From IMG/VR virus record IMGVR_UViG_3300049489_000707, positions 1-64,000 of that record: DNA of 64,000 nt; one strand, 5' to 3'. A program made the translations under genes and the position numbers. This document shows, piece by piece, positions 8,435-16,742 of this stretch. The stretch's first letter is position 1; every line of letters begins with the position of its first letter. The notes below the pieces were generated by a model that was given only the letters and a program-made list of their open reading frames with translations, had not been told where the DNA came from and did no database searches. The stretch comes from a virus.

Positions 8435-8459
8435 CGGCAGAGATCTGTTCATATAGAAC
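8431..8459 (+). promoter_or_regulatory. Sigma70-type promoter for island gene at 8466
   Basis: TTGACG, 17-base spacer, TAGAAC. The -35 box is embedded in GGCACTTGACG, which resembles the 12-bp repeats of the 23.5-kb hub. The -10 box ends only 6 bases before the ATG at 8466, so the transcript would be leaderless or nearly so. Confidence 0.5.
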
Positions 8460-8465
8460 ACGCCC

Positions 8466-8681
8466 ATGAAAACCACCTACACCTCCTTCATCACCTGTTA
8501 CGAGTGCTCCGAAGACCTCGAAGTGGAGTTCAAGCGCCTGTGGACGGAAGACGGCGAAGAGTACGCTGAGCCCGTGTCTGGCAGCTGGGACTGCCCCAAC
8601 TGTGGTGACGAAGACTTCATGGGCGGCTGTGGCGATGATGGCGGTAGGGCGGCTGAGAAGCGTGCGATGATGGCTGACTGA
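8466..8681 (+). CDS. Small acidic zinc-ribbon protein
   Basis: 71 residues with CYEC near the N-terminus and CPNC about 35 residues later, the four cysteines of a zinc ribbon, then a Gly/Asp-rich segment and an AEKRAMM tail. Strongly acidic. It sits immediately after a sigma70-type promoter, so it may be made early from a nearly leaderless transcript. Function unknown. Confidence 0.62.
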   Translation: MKTTYTSFITCYECSEDLEVEFKRLWTEDGEEYAEPVSGSWDCPNCGDEDFMGGCGDDGGRAAEKRAMMAD

Positions 8682-8688
8682 GCCATCG

Positions 8689-8779
8689 AGGGTCTCGCAG
8701 GGTGGTGGATAGCTGCTTGGGTTGACGAACCCAAACTCCCATAAAGAGGGCGGCTACACCCACCATTCTGCGAGGCCCT
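8689..8779 (+). ncRNA. Candidate structured RNA or cruciform element (91 nt)
   Basis: Nested complementarity fills most of a 156-base gap between genes. P1 pairs 8689-8708 with 8760-8779 (17 of 20 positions). P2 pairs TAGCTGC (8710-8716) with GCGGCTA (8750-8756), including one G-T wobble. P3 is the perfect hairpin TTGGGTT-GACG-AACCCAA (8717-8734). The segment 8735-8749 is left unpaired. There is no T-run, so it is not an ordinary terminator, and it does not match tRNA geometry. It ends where a -35 box begins. It could be a 3' UTR structure, a small RNA or a protein-binding DNA element. Confidence 0.4.
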
Positions 8780-8807
8780 TGACGGTACGAAAGTCTTCTG
8801 ATAGAAG
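8779..8807 (+). promoter_or_regulatory. Sigma70-type promoter for island genes from 8838
   Basis: TTGACG (8779-8784), 17-base spacer, TAGAAG (8802-8807), about 30 bases before the ATG at 8838, which has AAAGGAG. It probably drives the overlapping gene string 8838-10430. Confidence 0.55.
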
Positions 8808-8837
8808 TGGGGCGCAGTTCAACCAAAGGAGCACACA

Positions 8838-9179
8838 ATGGGCTGGGACGGAAGCGACGCATGGAAGACGAAGAAGGACGTGGTGGCTGAGCAGCTCCGC
8901 CCGGGTCGTTTCGACGGCCTCGTGGTCATCGCCAGCAAGAGCACCCGCTCGGGGCTCTGGATGGTCATGGAGAATCCCTCCACCGGCCTCCGTGCCATCT
9001 TCTTCGACCTCATCGAGAAACAGGGCGGGCGCTACTACGTCAAGGGCATGGCTGAGTCGGAGTGCCCGTACTACTTCGACTGCCCCCAGGCGCTGGTCGA
9101 CATGGTACCCCCGACCGCTGACAAGGCCTTCATGTTCAACCTCAAGTGGCGCTCGATGCGTGCGGAGGCCCGGCCGTGA
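8838..9179 (+). CDS. Hypothetical island protein, 113 aa
   Basis: Begins MGWDGSDAW and holds a compact beta-rich domain: DGLVVIASKSTRSGLWMVMENPS, then RAIFFDLIEKQGGRYYVKGM. Proteins of this shape, with a Gly-Trp-Asp start and a predicted small beta barrel, occur as conserved unknowns in many phages. AAAGGAG precedes the ATG with 8-base spacing. Its TGA overlaps the GTG of the next gene. Function not known. Confidence 0.65.
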   Translation: MGWDGSDAWKTKKDVVAEQLRPGRFDGLVVIASKSTRSGLWMVMENPSTGLRAIFFDLIEKQGGRYYVKGMAESECPYYFDCPQALVDMVPPTADKAFMFNLKWRSMRAEARP

Positions 9180-9361
9180 ACTTGAACGACCTCGGAACGA
9201 CCGGCCTGGTCGCCTACGTGCAGGCTGGCAAGAATGGAAGGGCGAGGAACATGCGCCGAGTTCACGCTGAACGGGTGCTGGCAACCAGGTACGCCTCGCA
9301 TAGCTTCCTCGTCATCGAGCGCTTCCGCAACATCCTCTGGGCACCCAAGGGGCGGCCATGA
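9176..9361 (+). CDS. Hypothetical island protein, 61 aa (GTG start)
   Basis: 61 basic residues with no recognised domain. The GTG at 9176 overlaps the TGA of the preceding gene and the stop overlaps the ATG of the next gene, so it is translationally coupled on both sides. RNMRRVHAERVLATRY suggests an amphipathic basic helix that could bind nucleic acid. An in-frame ATG at 9146 inside the upstream gene is less likely. Confidence 0.5.
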   Translation: MNLNDLGTTGLVAYVQAGKNGRARNMRRVHAERVLATRYASHSFLVIERFRNILWAPKGRP

Positions 9362-9558
9362 ACTACACCTTCGCCATCGAGAATCTCAAGTCGGAGATTC
9401 CCCACATGGACAACCACAACCTCCTCAACGCCCTTCACGGTGAGCTGTACAACATCAACTGCAGCAACTACAACTTCACGAAAGAAGAGGCAGACTACAT
9501 CCGGGAGCGGGTCCGCCTCCTGCACAATGAGGTGCTCGATCGAATGGAGAGGCCATGA
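9358..9558 (+). CDS. Hypothetical helical protein, 66 aa
   Basis: 66 residues, two predicted helices: NLLNALHGELYNINCS and EEADYIRERVRLLHNEVLDRM. Acidic, no membrane segment. ATGA overlaps at both ends couple it to its neighbours. Not recognised. Confidence 0.55.
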   Translation: MNYTFAIENLKSEIPHMDNHNLLNALHGELYNINCSNYNFTKEEADYIRERVRLLHNEVLDRMERP

Positions 9559-10037
9559 AGGACGACTACAAGAAGCTCAGCCACGAGTGGGGCTCCAAGC
9601 GCCGGAAGGCTGACAGCCGGGCGGCCAAGAGCACCCTGAAGAAACCCACCAAGGAAGAGCTGGAGTGGGACGGCATGTGCCCGGCTGGGAAGCACGGGCT
9701 CGACTTCCAGCGCCAGCCCTGCGATCTCTGTGCCAAGGCGGAGCCACAGCCCTTTCGGCTTCCGCGCCATCTCGTCAACCACGCCATCGCTTCCTACGAC
9801 ACGGTCAATGCCACTGGTGTTCTGCGCCTGGCCAAAGCCCTCAAGGTGGCCTACGAAGAACTCGATGAAGTTCGGGCTCAGCTCATGATGGAGAAGATCC
9901 GCGTTCGGATGGCCAACCCTCCCGACAAGTGCGAGCGGTGTGGTGTGACCCCCGCTCTGCGGACTGAGACCCACGGCCTGTTCTGGAATGGCAACGACTG
10001 GGTCTGTGACGACTGTGCAGAGGAGACTCAGCAATGA
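9555..10037 (+). CDS. Hypothetical zinc-binding protein, 160 aa
   Basis: N-terminal 35 residues are highly basic (GSKRRKADSRAAKSTLKK). CPAGKHG with CDLC forms one possible zinc site and a C-terminal CERC ... CDDC pair forms a second, with a long central helix (GVLRLAKALKVAYEELDEV). This layout suggests a nucleic-acid or protein adaptor. It is coupled by ATGA to both neighbours. No family recognised. Confidence 0.6.
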   Translation: MKDDYKKLSHEWGSKRRKADSRAAKSTLKKPTKEELEWDGMCPAGKHGLDFQRQPCDLCAKAEPQPFRLPRHLVNHAIASYDTVNATGVLRLAKALKVAYEELDEVRAQLMMEKIRVRMANPPDKCERCGVTPALRTETHGLFWNGNDWVCDDCAEETQQ

Positions 10038-10237
10038 TACCCAAGGTCTACATCCACCTGAAGACGGGGAATGAGTATCTGGTCTTGCATCGTGGCGTCA
10101 TCAATGCTACGAACGCCCAGAACGGGGAGCAGATGGTTCTGTACACCCCGTACACGACGAACCCGGGTCACAATCCCTGGTACGTGAGAAGTGAAGTAGA
10201 GTTCGACCTCAAATTCAAGGAGAAAGACAATGGATGA
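10034..10237 (+). CDS. DUF1653-like small beta-barrel protein
   Basis: 67 residues beginning KVYIHLKTGNEYLVLHRGVINATN, then EQMVLYTPYT and WYVRSEVEFDLKF. The order tyrosine-containing first strand, central VLYTP strand and final W-x-R-x-x-x-x-F matches small DUF1653-type proteins as I know them. Those are common in bacteria and phages but have no established activity. The stop overlaps the next start. Assignment is by pattern only. Confidence 0.55.
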   Translation: MIPKVYIHLKTGNEYLVLHRGVINATNAQNGEQMVLYTPYTTNPGHNPWYVRSEVEFDLKFKEKDNG

Positions 10238-10430
10238 CATCGAGTTGCTGAAGTTGGAGAACAAGGGCCTGCGGTTGCAGAATGAGAACCTGCAGGATGA
10301 ATTGAGGATTCTTCGGCGGTACCGACAGCTCATTGAGCGCAGCACTCAAATCGCTGCTGCAATGGAGAGCGTGCCAGTTTCGGTAGACCAGATGACGGTC
10401 TACCTTGGCGCTACCCGCGCTGGGACTTGA
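10230..10430 (+). CDS. Small coiled-coil protein, last gene of rightward island
   Basis: 66 residues. Residues 3-45 form a Leu/Asn heptad coiled coil (ELLKLENKGLRLQNENLQDE), followed by a short hydrophobic end. AAGGAGAAAGACA precedes the ATG. The last 20 bases overlap the 3' end of the convergent Mu F-like gene, showing how tightly the island is fitted into the head operon. A dimerising small regulator or antitermination-like factor is possible but unproven. Confidence 0.6.
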   Translation: MDDIELLKLENKGLRLQNENLQDELRILRRYRQLIERSTQIAAAMESVPVSVDQMTVYLGATRAGT

Positions 10431-11172
10431 ACTCGTCGTAGCCGGGGCTCTTGTATTGGACTCGGCCGGCAGCGTTGAATCCATACCCCGGCATCAGGGT
10501 CGTCAAGACACATCGACAGTGTGGGTGTAGGCCGCCCACTTTTGGAGTGGGGTCGCCCTTCTTGTGGTATCCACTGCCAAGCTCGCTGAGCTTCCAGACT
10601 CGTGGGGTGACCTGGTCGGGCTGAACGTGGAGCTTGGTACACTCCGAACATCGCACGCCATCCCTGACCGTCACGAAGAACACCGTGGGGTCATCGATGC
10701 CTGCAGCCGCGTTGCTGCGTACGATGCCGTCCATGATGCTGGTGTTTCGCACTACCGTGGACTCAGTCTCGAAGATGCGCTTGAGGTCGCGTGTGGCCTC
10801 ACCCATGACCTCGTACAGCTTGCCGCCCAGGACCGTCTCGATGTTGGTATCGACGCCCTTGTTGCCGGCTTCCTGGAGGAACGCCTGTACCGCCTGTACC
10901 GTCTTGGCCTTGGCACGCTCCTTGGTCGCATCGATGTAGCTGTTGGAAATCTTCAGGAGCGTCTTGAGCACGTCCTGGTCGGGACGTACACCTTCCTCGG
11001 CTGCTGCCAGGTCGAAGATTCCCTTGAGCGTCAGGTCGGGGCGGTAGGCGATGTACAGGCGCTTGCCCGTGGGGTGCTTGTCCCCAAGGGTGTGGGAGCG
11101 AATCTTTTCGAACAGCTTTTCGACCGCTCCTTCGATGAGCTTGACGGCCGCCGGGCCCAAACGTGGCTTCAT
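10411..11172 (-). CDS. Head morphogenesis (Mu gpF-like minor head) protein
   Basis: 253 residues. The C-terminal half has the signature of the Mu F/SPP1 gp7 minor head family: CSECTKLHVQPDQ, followed after about 35 residues by LHPHCRCVLTTL. Paired Cys and His in this arrangement are typical of the family. Such proteins bind the portal and help start head assembly, and some enter the cell with DNA. It follows the portal gene after 3 bases, the usual order, which supports the call. Confidence 0.78.
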   Translation of the reverse strand: MKPRLGPAAVKLIEGAVEKLFEKIRSHTLGDKHPTGKRLYIAYRPDLTLKGIFDLAAAEEGVRPDQDVLKTLLKISNSYIDATKERAKAKTVQAVQAFLQEAGNKGVDTNIETVLGGKLYEVMGEATRDLKRIFETESTVVRNTSIMDGIVRSNAAAGIDDPTVFFVTVRDGVRCSECTKLHVQPDQVTPRVWKLSELGSGYHKKGDPTPKVGGLHPHCRCVLTTLMPGYGFNAAGRVQYKSPGYDEFKSQRG

Positions 11173-11175
11173 GGG

Positions 11176-13359
11176 TTACCCCTTCTTCTTGGCCGTGGGC
11201 TTGTGCTTGTCGGCAACGTCGATGATTTCCTTCAAGGCTTCCTTGGACTCCGCCTCAAAGGCCTGGAGGGCCTTCTTGACGAACATGCGCTGTTGGGCCA
11301 AGAGCTTCCGGCGGCTAGTCGGCATCTGAGCCTCCGACTTGCTGAGGAGGCCGCTGAGCTGGTCCAGGCTGCGAGTCAAATCTTGAGGCTGATCGTCTGC
11401 TGTCGGCGAGGCATCGTCTCCACCAGGCTGGGGCTGAGCGCCAGCGTCCTGGGGGCCATCCCCAGCATCAGCGCCGTCGCCAGGATCTTGGCCGCCTCCA
11501 CCGTCGCCACCGCCGTCTCCACCACCTTGGCCAGGAGGCGGTTGCTGGGCTGCCTGCTGCTGAGCCATCTCGGCTTGCTGCTGAGCTTGGAGGAGCTGCA
11601 TCTGGGTGAAGTAGTTCGGGTTGTTGAGGAAGTCATAGCGGGGATCCTTGCTGGCACCCTTCATGTTGAAGAAGTGCTCCATGATGAGGCCCTGAGGCAC
11701 GTACTTGTCGAGAACTGCCTGCCACTGCGGGTTGAGGAGGAACTGACCACCCCACTCCTTGCCGACGGGCTTCTTCTCGACCTTGTCAAGCACTTCGTCC
11801 ATCGACATGTGGACTGCCATGTCTTGCTGGAGGCGTGTGGACTCTTTCTCTGCCGTCTCGACATCGAGGCCCACGAACTTGAGGCTGCAGGTCTTCGACA
11901 GCTCTTCGTCGATGAGAGGCAGAATCTTCGAGTTCATGAAGTTCTGGAACTGAGCCAGAAGTGGCCGAATGCCAACGTCGCGGTGGGCTTCGAGCTTGTA
12001 CTCGTTGTTCGACTCGCTCAGGGCCTGGTTGTTGGTACCGCGCGACAGGTGGGCGTAGCCAGGCAGCTCTTCCGGGCTCATCTGGAAGCCGGAGAGGATG
12101 ACGCGGGCGTTGGTGTCCGACAGGTACTGGAACTCCATGTCGCGGGAGCTGTTGTCGATGGGGTACCAGCCAATGTCGTCGTCGGTGCCAACACCGAAGA
12201 TGGGCATGCGCCAGGCGTTGCCGACCGAGTTGATGGAGGCCTGGAACTGCTGGCGGATGTGCTTGATGACGCCATCGTCAGCGTCATCCGACTTGATGAC
12301 AATCATGCCACGAGCAGCTCGACCAGACTGGAAGTAGAGCTTGTTGTGGTTGCCGATATTGATGTGCGTGGTGACGGCCGTGATGATGGTGTCGAGCGGG
12401 GTCAGCGGGTAGCCGTCCAGCTCCACGTCGGTCACTGGGTAGAAGTTGTGAACGAGACACTCTTCAGCGGTGAAGGCCTGCACTGGGCGGCCGGCGATGA
12501 CCTGCACCCAGGCGTACTCATCGTCCTGGAAGCGCTCGGGCTCCAGGTCGGTGTTCTTCACCTGCTCCAGAAGCTTGCGGGCTTGCTTACGGACAGCGTC
12601 ACCTGCTTCCTTCTGAGGTGCGGCACGGTAGATGGTGCCTGCGTCGATTGGGCGAATGGAGTGGAACTTCTTCTTGCCGTCCATGCCCATCGAGTAGATA
12701 GCTTCGACAGCCACACGGCCGAAGAGCACTGCATTGCGGGCGCACATGTGCATGAACTGACCGAAGCTCAGGGCGTCGGTGTCCTTCCAGCCCCTGGTCT
12801 CGCCACAGCTCAGAATCTTCAGTTCAGCTGCGCTGATGCGGTCCTGCAGCTTCTTCTTCTCTTCGTCGTTCAACTTCTCCAGGAGGCCGGGCTCGGGCTC
12901 AATTTTGAAACCGGTGCTGAAGCGGTCTGGCTGAGGACGGCCGAAGCTGCTCAGCTGGTTCGAGCGGGCATTGCAGATGGCTGCGACCAGGTCGTCCTGG
13001 ATGCCGATGCGCTTCAGAACCTCGTCGGGCAGGAGGCGCTGTTTGACCTTGTAGAGGCTTTGGTAGGTGTTATTGAGGCTGGGGTCTGTGTCGAACGCCA
13101 GGCGCTCGATGGTGTCACCGGGGCCGTTGAGCAGGTTCATCACCGACTTGACAAGCGGGCTCATGCCGGCAACACGCTTGTTCTCAGCCTCGACTTGCTC
13201 CTTGCTCAGCTCACCAGCGCCAAACGGGTCGGTAAGAGCCACGGAGATCTGCTTTTTTGAGCCTCCGGACGGACGCTCACGAGGGAGCAGCGACTCGATG
13301 AGAGACTTCGCCATAGGGCTCAGTTCGTCAGACTCGATGCTGTTGCGTTTCTTGGCCAT
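11176..13359 (-). CDS. Portal protein
   Basis: 727 residues, the dodecameric ring at the packaging vertex. Support comes from its place two genes after the terminase large subunit and next to the Mu F-like gene, its length, and portal-like segments: an N-terminal helical region, the wing and stem stretch with HSIRPIDAGTIYR and DEYAWVQVIAGRPVQAF, and FQMSPEELPGYAHLSRG near residue 430. The C-terminal 150 residues are low-complexity Gln/Gly/Asp-rich and probably disordered, then a basic helix. The start at 13359 overlaps no gene; 3 bases separate it from the 328-aa gene. Confidence 0.8.
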   Translation of the reverse strand: MAKKRNSIESDELSPMAKSLIESLLPRERPSGGSKKQISVALTDPFGAGELSKEQVEAENKRVAGMSPLVKSVMNLLNGPGDTIERLAFDTDPSLNNTYQSLYKVKQRLLPDEVLKRIGIQDDLVAAICNARSNQLSSFGRPQPDRFSTGFKIEPEPGLLEKLNDEEKKKLQDRISAAELKILSCGETRGWKDTDALSFGQFMHMCARNAVLFGRVAVEAIYSMGMDGKKKFHSIRPIDAGTIYRAAPQKEAGDAVRKQARKLLEQVKNTDLEPERFQDDEYAWVQVIAGRPVQAFTAEECLVHNFYPVTDVELDGYPLTPLDTIITAVTTHINIGNHNKLYFQSGRAARGMIVIKSDDADDGVIKHIRQQFQASINSVGNAWRMPIFGVGTDDDIGWYPIDNSSRDMEFQYLSDTNARVILSGFQMSPEELPGYAHLSRGTNNQALSESNNEYKLEAHRDVGIRPLLAQFQNFMNSKILPLIDEELSKTCSLKFVGLDVETAEKESTRLQQDMAVHMSMDEVLDKVEKKPVGKEWGGQFLLNPQWQAVLDKYVPQGLIMEHFFNMKGASKDPRYDFLNNPNYFTQMQLLQAQQQAEMAQQQAAQQPPPGQGGGDGGGDGGGGQDPGDGADAGDGPQDAGAQPQPGGDDASPTADDQPQDLTRSLDQLSGLLSKSEAQMPTSRRKLLAQQRMFVKKALQAFEAESKEALKEIIDVADKHKPTAKKKG

Positions 13360-13362
13360 TGG

Positions 13363-14349
13363 TTACTCCGCGTGAATTACGACCACGTTGAGAGTCACGG
13401 GGGCGCGGTTGACGATGGACAGGGACCATGCCGGTCCCCGCTTGAAGTAGGGTGCCGGTCGGTCAGGGTTCCCGGCCTCGATGGGCGAGAGGCGCTGGCT
13501 GTTATCGGTCGACCCGTTCAGCCGCACACAGGCCTCCTGATCGACCTCGATGTACACGACCGACTTGGCATCGGTGTAGAAAATCATCCCGCTGGTGCCA
13601 GGGGTGATGCCGGTCTCCGGAGGGAGGGCCGTGGTGCTGATGACCTCGATGAAGGTGCTGGTGACCGCCACGACCTCGAAGGTCTTCCTCGTGGATGCCG
13701 CGAAACCGGAGCTGACATCTACGTTATCGCCGACCTGCACGCCTGCGGTACTGAAGGCCTGAAGCTGGGTATTGGAGGTAACGGTGACCACCTCGCTGGT
13801 GGCCGAAAAATCGACCCCTGCGAATCGAGCCAGGCTGAGGCTGGTGTTGCTGAGGACCGCGAGGACCTGCCAGTACCCGCCATTCAGCGCCGAGAAGGGC
13901 CCTGCGGTATCGCCGGTGGAGGCGTCAGGGATGAAGAGAGTGTCACCAGCCACGACGCCCGTAAAGTCAGGACCCGCAGGCACACTCATGATGACGGTGC
14001 TGTTGGCCTGGGCCGCGATGGTGACCGCCACGCCATTGAGAGTCAGGGACCGGTCGGTGCGGAAGGTCGGGTTGGTACCTCCCGTCCAGGTGATGCGGTA
14101 GCGGCTGGGGTCCAGTGGCGAGAGGGTGACCGCAAAGGCGGTGGTGCCACTGATGGTGGTGGCCCTGGTGCCGTCGAAGATGAGCTTGGTCGCCCCGGGG
14201 TCGATGCTGTGCGACTCGGCCTTGGGGTCGCGAACCTGGATACCGCTGGCGTCGCGATTCCAGTCCACGTACCTCAACCTCGGGTTACTATTGGCACTTT
14301 TGTCCCCGAAGGCGAGGAGTTTCATCGTTACGTTGAGGAAGGCGTCCAT
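13363..14349 (-). CDS. Beta-rich structural protein between terminase and portal
   Basis: 328 residues, Thr/Ser/Val-rich with many short strands and two similar-looking stretches (GVAVTIAAQANSTVIMSVP and SNTQLQAFSTAGVQVGDNV). No enzyme motif, no membrane segment. Composition is that of a virion surface or neck protein. It starts 31 bases after a candidate late promoter motif and is the first gene of the unit that also carries portal and Mu F-like genes. A head fibre, decoration or connector protein are all possible. Confidence 0.5.
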   Translation of the reverse strand: MDAFLNVTMKLLAFGDKSANSNPRLRYVDWNRDASGIQVRDPKAESHSIDPGATKLIFDGTRATTISGTTAFAVTLSPLDPSRYRITWTGGTNPTFRTDRSLTLNGVAVTIAAQANSTVIMSVPAGPDFTGVVAGDTLFIPDASTGDTAGPFSALNGGYWQVLAVLSNTSLSLARFAGVDFSATSEVVTVTSNTQLQAFSTAGVQVGDNVDVSSGFAASTRKTFEVVAVTSTFIEVISTTALPPETGITPGTSGMIFYTDAKSVVYIEVDQEACVRLNGSTDNSQRLSPIEAGNPDRPAPYFKRGPAWSLSIVNRAPVTLNVVVIHAE

Positions 14350-14379
14350 TCTCTGTACCCCTAAAGGTGTGGTTCTAAA

Positions 14380-14389
14380 GTAAGATTGC
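14380..14389 (-). promoter_or_regulatory. Candidate late promoter motif
   Basis: Minus-strand GCAATCTTAC, identical to the copy at 63121. It lies just after the terminase stop codon and 31 bases before the ATG at 14349. In both places GGGTAAC stands a few bases upstream of the motif. Confidence 0.45.
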
Positions 14390-14391
14390 GG

Positions 14392-16326
14392 TTACCCGTC
14401 GAAGACGAACTTGCCCCGGCGGACGGTTTTGGTGGTACCGCCATCGGAGACTTCCCCCGTCAAGCTGGCGATCTGCTCCTTCAGGAAGTTTGCTGGCTGG
14501 CCTGGGCGAAGGTTGCCGGTGGCCTCAGCGATGGTCTTTCGAATGTCCTCCAGGTCGGAGGACTTGCTGTTGGGGATGTTGATTTTCCCCTTGGGGGCGA
14601 AGACGTTCATCACCATGTACCGCATGGCGTCGACCTCATCGTCCTCGTCCTTGTCGGGCTCTTCCGAGATGTGACCACCAGCGTCCGTCATGAAGTGGTA
14701 CTTCTCGATGCGGCTGGCCAGGAACTCGCAGCCAGGGTCGTCCTTCAACAGGAACATCTGGGGCACTCCGACAGCCGGCATGAGCTTCATGCGGACCACC
14801 TCGATGCCTGCCTTCACTGACCCTGGATACTTCGACCACTCGCGCATGTTGAAGCCCTTGCGCTTGAAGGTCTTGATGTCGGCCGGGTAGGCTTCGTCGC
14901 CGAAGATGGTTGGAGAGTAGGTCTTCAGAGGCTCGCAGACGGCCACCTTCTCATCCAGCTCCAGGTTGGGCATCGCGATGACCGTGAAGATGAACATGAA
15001 CTGCCCGAAGACGGCAGCCACGGTGACGGCGAAGTTGTGGGTGAAGCCGAAGTCCATGCCAGCGTAGAAGCGGGCACCCTTGTCCAGCATTAGCTGAAGG
15101 AGCTGGGCCTTCGTCATGTGCTGGTCGTGCTTCTCGCCAGTAATCATCTCCGCCATCTGAGAGGCGGTCTTCATGTGGGTTTCGCGCTCGAACTTGGGGT
15201 AAATCAAGCCGCTGGCATCGGGCTTCCGGCAAAGGAGCTGGGTCTGCACTGCGGCAGCGCTGCTCTGCTTGAAGCTGTTGATGATGGAGGAGATTGGTTT
15301 GAGCATCGTGCTCTGGCTGGTCTGATGAGTGGCCAAACGGCCCTTACACGCAGAGAACAGCGGGCACTTCTTGCAGCCGGCGAATCCTTCCCGGGGGTAG
15401 AACTTCTTCTGGTTCTGTTCATCAAGGAGCTTGTAGTCTTCCTCGGTGATGTGGCGCAGAGTGGAGTCGTTGATGTAGTAGGTCTGCTTGGGCTTCTCGG
15501 GCTCGTGTCGTTCCGGGAGGCAGGCCTGAGTGATATCAATGACGTTCCAGTGCCTGACGTGCAGGCCTGTCTCGGAACTGTTGGCGATCTCTGTCTGCAC
15601 CAAGCCGTAGCTGAACTTCCGGGTGGAGGTCAGCAGAGTGATGGGCTGCAGCCCATCCCGTGGGTCGGGGATATGCTTCGCCTCTTCGTAGGCTCTGATG
15701 TGCTGCTTGGGAACAACGTCCACCTCGTCCACGCACAGGAACTCGGTGTGTGCCGAGTTGGCGCCTTGCATGGTGCAGAGAACGATTTGGATGTAGTTGT
15801 ACTTGCGCTCATAGGCCATCTTGGCCTCAGAGGATAGGTCCAACCACTCCTTCTCGGTCAGGCTGCGCCCGGTCTCGCTGTTGTAGTACCGACAGATTTC
15901 AATCTTCTTGACGTTCTGACCGATACGGAAGTCGCGAATGTATGGGCTGGCGAAGAAGTCTCGCACGTACTCCTGGCTCTTCTTCGACTGGTCGAAGATG
16001 GCCGCCATGTGAGCGACGTTGCGGCCCAGATGGAGCACCTGCAGCACTTCGAGCACAGAGGCGCCGAGGGTCTTGAAACCGCCACGGTTGGCGTAGGCCA
16101 TCACACGGCTGAAGTCTGGATCGTTGTTGAGACGGGCCTTGTTGTAGACCTCCCAAATCATGTCCATCGGCGAGCTATTGCTCTCGTCGCTAACGATGGT
16201 GTCGGGGAAGAAGAGCTTTGGGCCCAAGAAGACGCGGATCCACCGAGCCAGAGCTTCCTTCGTCTCACAAGGAGTGAAGAGAAGCTGGCGGATCTCGTCG
16301 TCTCTGCTCGGGACTAAATCGCTCAT
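14392..16326 (-). CDS. terL: Terminase large subunit
   Basis: 644 residues. The ATPase half has a Walker A-like NRGGFKTLGAS (80-90) and Walker B FLCVDEVD (196-203). The RNase H-like nuclease half has AGMDFGFTHN (Asp425), FGDEAYPADIKTF and DEDDEVDAMRY as acidic sites. It packages genome DNA through the portal. Between the halves sits a cysteine cluster CKKCPLFSACKGRL (318-331), with another Cys at 366, probably binding zinc or an iron-sulfur cluster; this is not part of the T4 gp17 core. Its ATG overlaps the stop of the HNH gene by 4 bases. The small subunit is three genes upstream. Confidence 0.9.
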   Translation of the reverse strand: MSDLVPSRDDEIRQLLFTPCETKEALARWIRVFLGPKLFFPDTIVSDESNSSPMDMIWEVYNKARLNNDPDFSRVMAYANRGGFKTLGASVLEVLQVLHLGRNVAHMAAIFDQSKKSQEYVRDFFASPYIRDFRIGQNVKKIEICRYYNSETGRSLTEKEWLDLSSEAKMAYERKYNYIQIVLCTMQGANSAHTEFLCVDEVDVVPKQHIRAYEEAKHIPDPRDGLQPITLLTSTRKFSYGLVQTEIANSSETGLHVRHWNVIDITQACLPERHEPEKPKQTYYINDSTLRHITEEDYKLLDEQNQKKFYPREGFAGCKKCPLFSACKGRLATHQTSQSTMLKPISSIINSFKQSSAAAVQTQLLCRKPDASGLIYPKFERETHMKTASQMAEMITGEKHDQHMTKAQLLQLMLDKGARFYAGMDFGFTHNFAVTVAAVFGQFMFIFTVIAMPNLELDEKVAVCEPLKTYSPTIFGDEAYPADIKTFKRKGFNMREWSKYPGSVKAGIEVVRMKLMPAVGVPQMFLLKDDPGCEFLASRIEKYHFMTDAGGHISEEPDKDEDDEVDAMRYMVMNVFAPKGKINIPNSKSSDLEDIRKTIAEATGNLRPGQPANFLKEQIASLTGEVSDGGTTKTVRRGKFVFDG

Positions 16327-16742
16327 TTGTGCTTCCGAATGTATTCAAGCAACCCCAAGACCTGCTTCTCGCCACCAAGAAGCCCCTCAGCCCTATTGCA
16401 ACCGCTACAAAGCCAGCCCCGAAACACGCCAGTCTTGTGATCATGGTCACAATCGGTAGTTGGCTTAGTCTGACACGCCTCACACAGCTCTGGCCGACTT
16501 GCTACGGCTTTCTGGCATTCTTCAAGTGGCATTGCCTGATAACCGCACTTGATGGCACGATGCCTACTGGTATGGAATAGCACTTGAGCGGGATTGTTTT
16601 TAGCCCAGTTCCGTTTGGCGGTTTTCTTTCTTTCAGGATTAGCCCTATCCCACGCAGCAGTCGCCGCCTTGTGGCAGGGCCTGCACCGGCCACTCTTGGT
16701 TCGATCCCGAGAACCGCATCTGACGCAAATCAGGTCTGACAC
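16323..16742 (-). CDS. EndoVII-type HNH endonuclease beside terminase
   Basis: 139 residues. Front zinc pair CVRC ... CRPC, basic middle (RKKTAKRNWAKNN), then CEAC, the catalytic DCDHDHKTGVFRGWLC and a last CSGCN. This matches the recombination endonuclease VII family (T4 gp49 type), which cuts branched DNA or acts as a free-standing homing nuclease. It is wedged between the transglutaminase-like gene and terL with 4-base overlaps. HNH proteins beside terminases can be required for packaging in some phages; two similar genes at 24067 and 29676 suggest a mobile family instead. Confidence 0.8.
   Translation of the reverse strand: MSDLICVRCGSRDRTKSGRCRPCHKAATAAWDRANPERKKTAKRNWAKNNPAQVLFHTSRHRAIKCGYQAMPLEECQKAVASRPELCEACQTKPTTDCDHDHKTGVFRGWLCSGCNRAEGLLGGEKQVLGLLEYIRKHK

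Noticed and set aside
8717-8734. tRNA T-arm-like hairpin GGGTT...AACCC
   Set aside because: The loop has four bases instead of seven and there is no acceptor or anticodon stem in tRNA spacing.
10564-13260. 898-codon open frame on the plus strand
   Set aside because: It is antisense to the portal and Mu F-like genes, rich in Leu/Val/Asp as expected for the shadow of GC-rich coding sequence, and has no domain or ribosome binding site.
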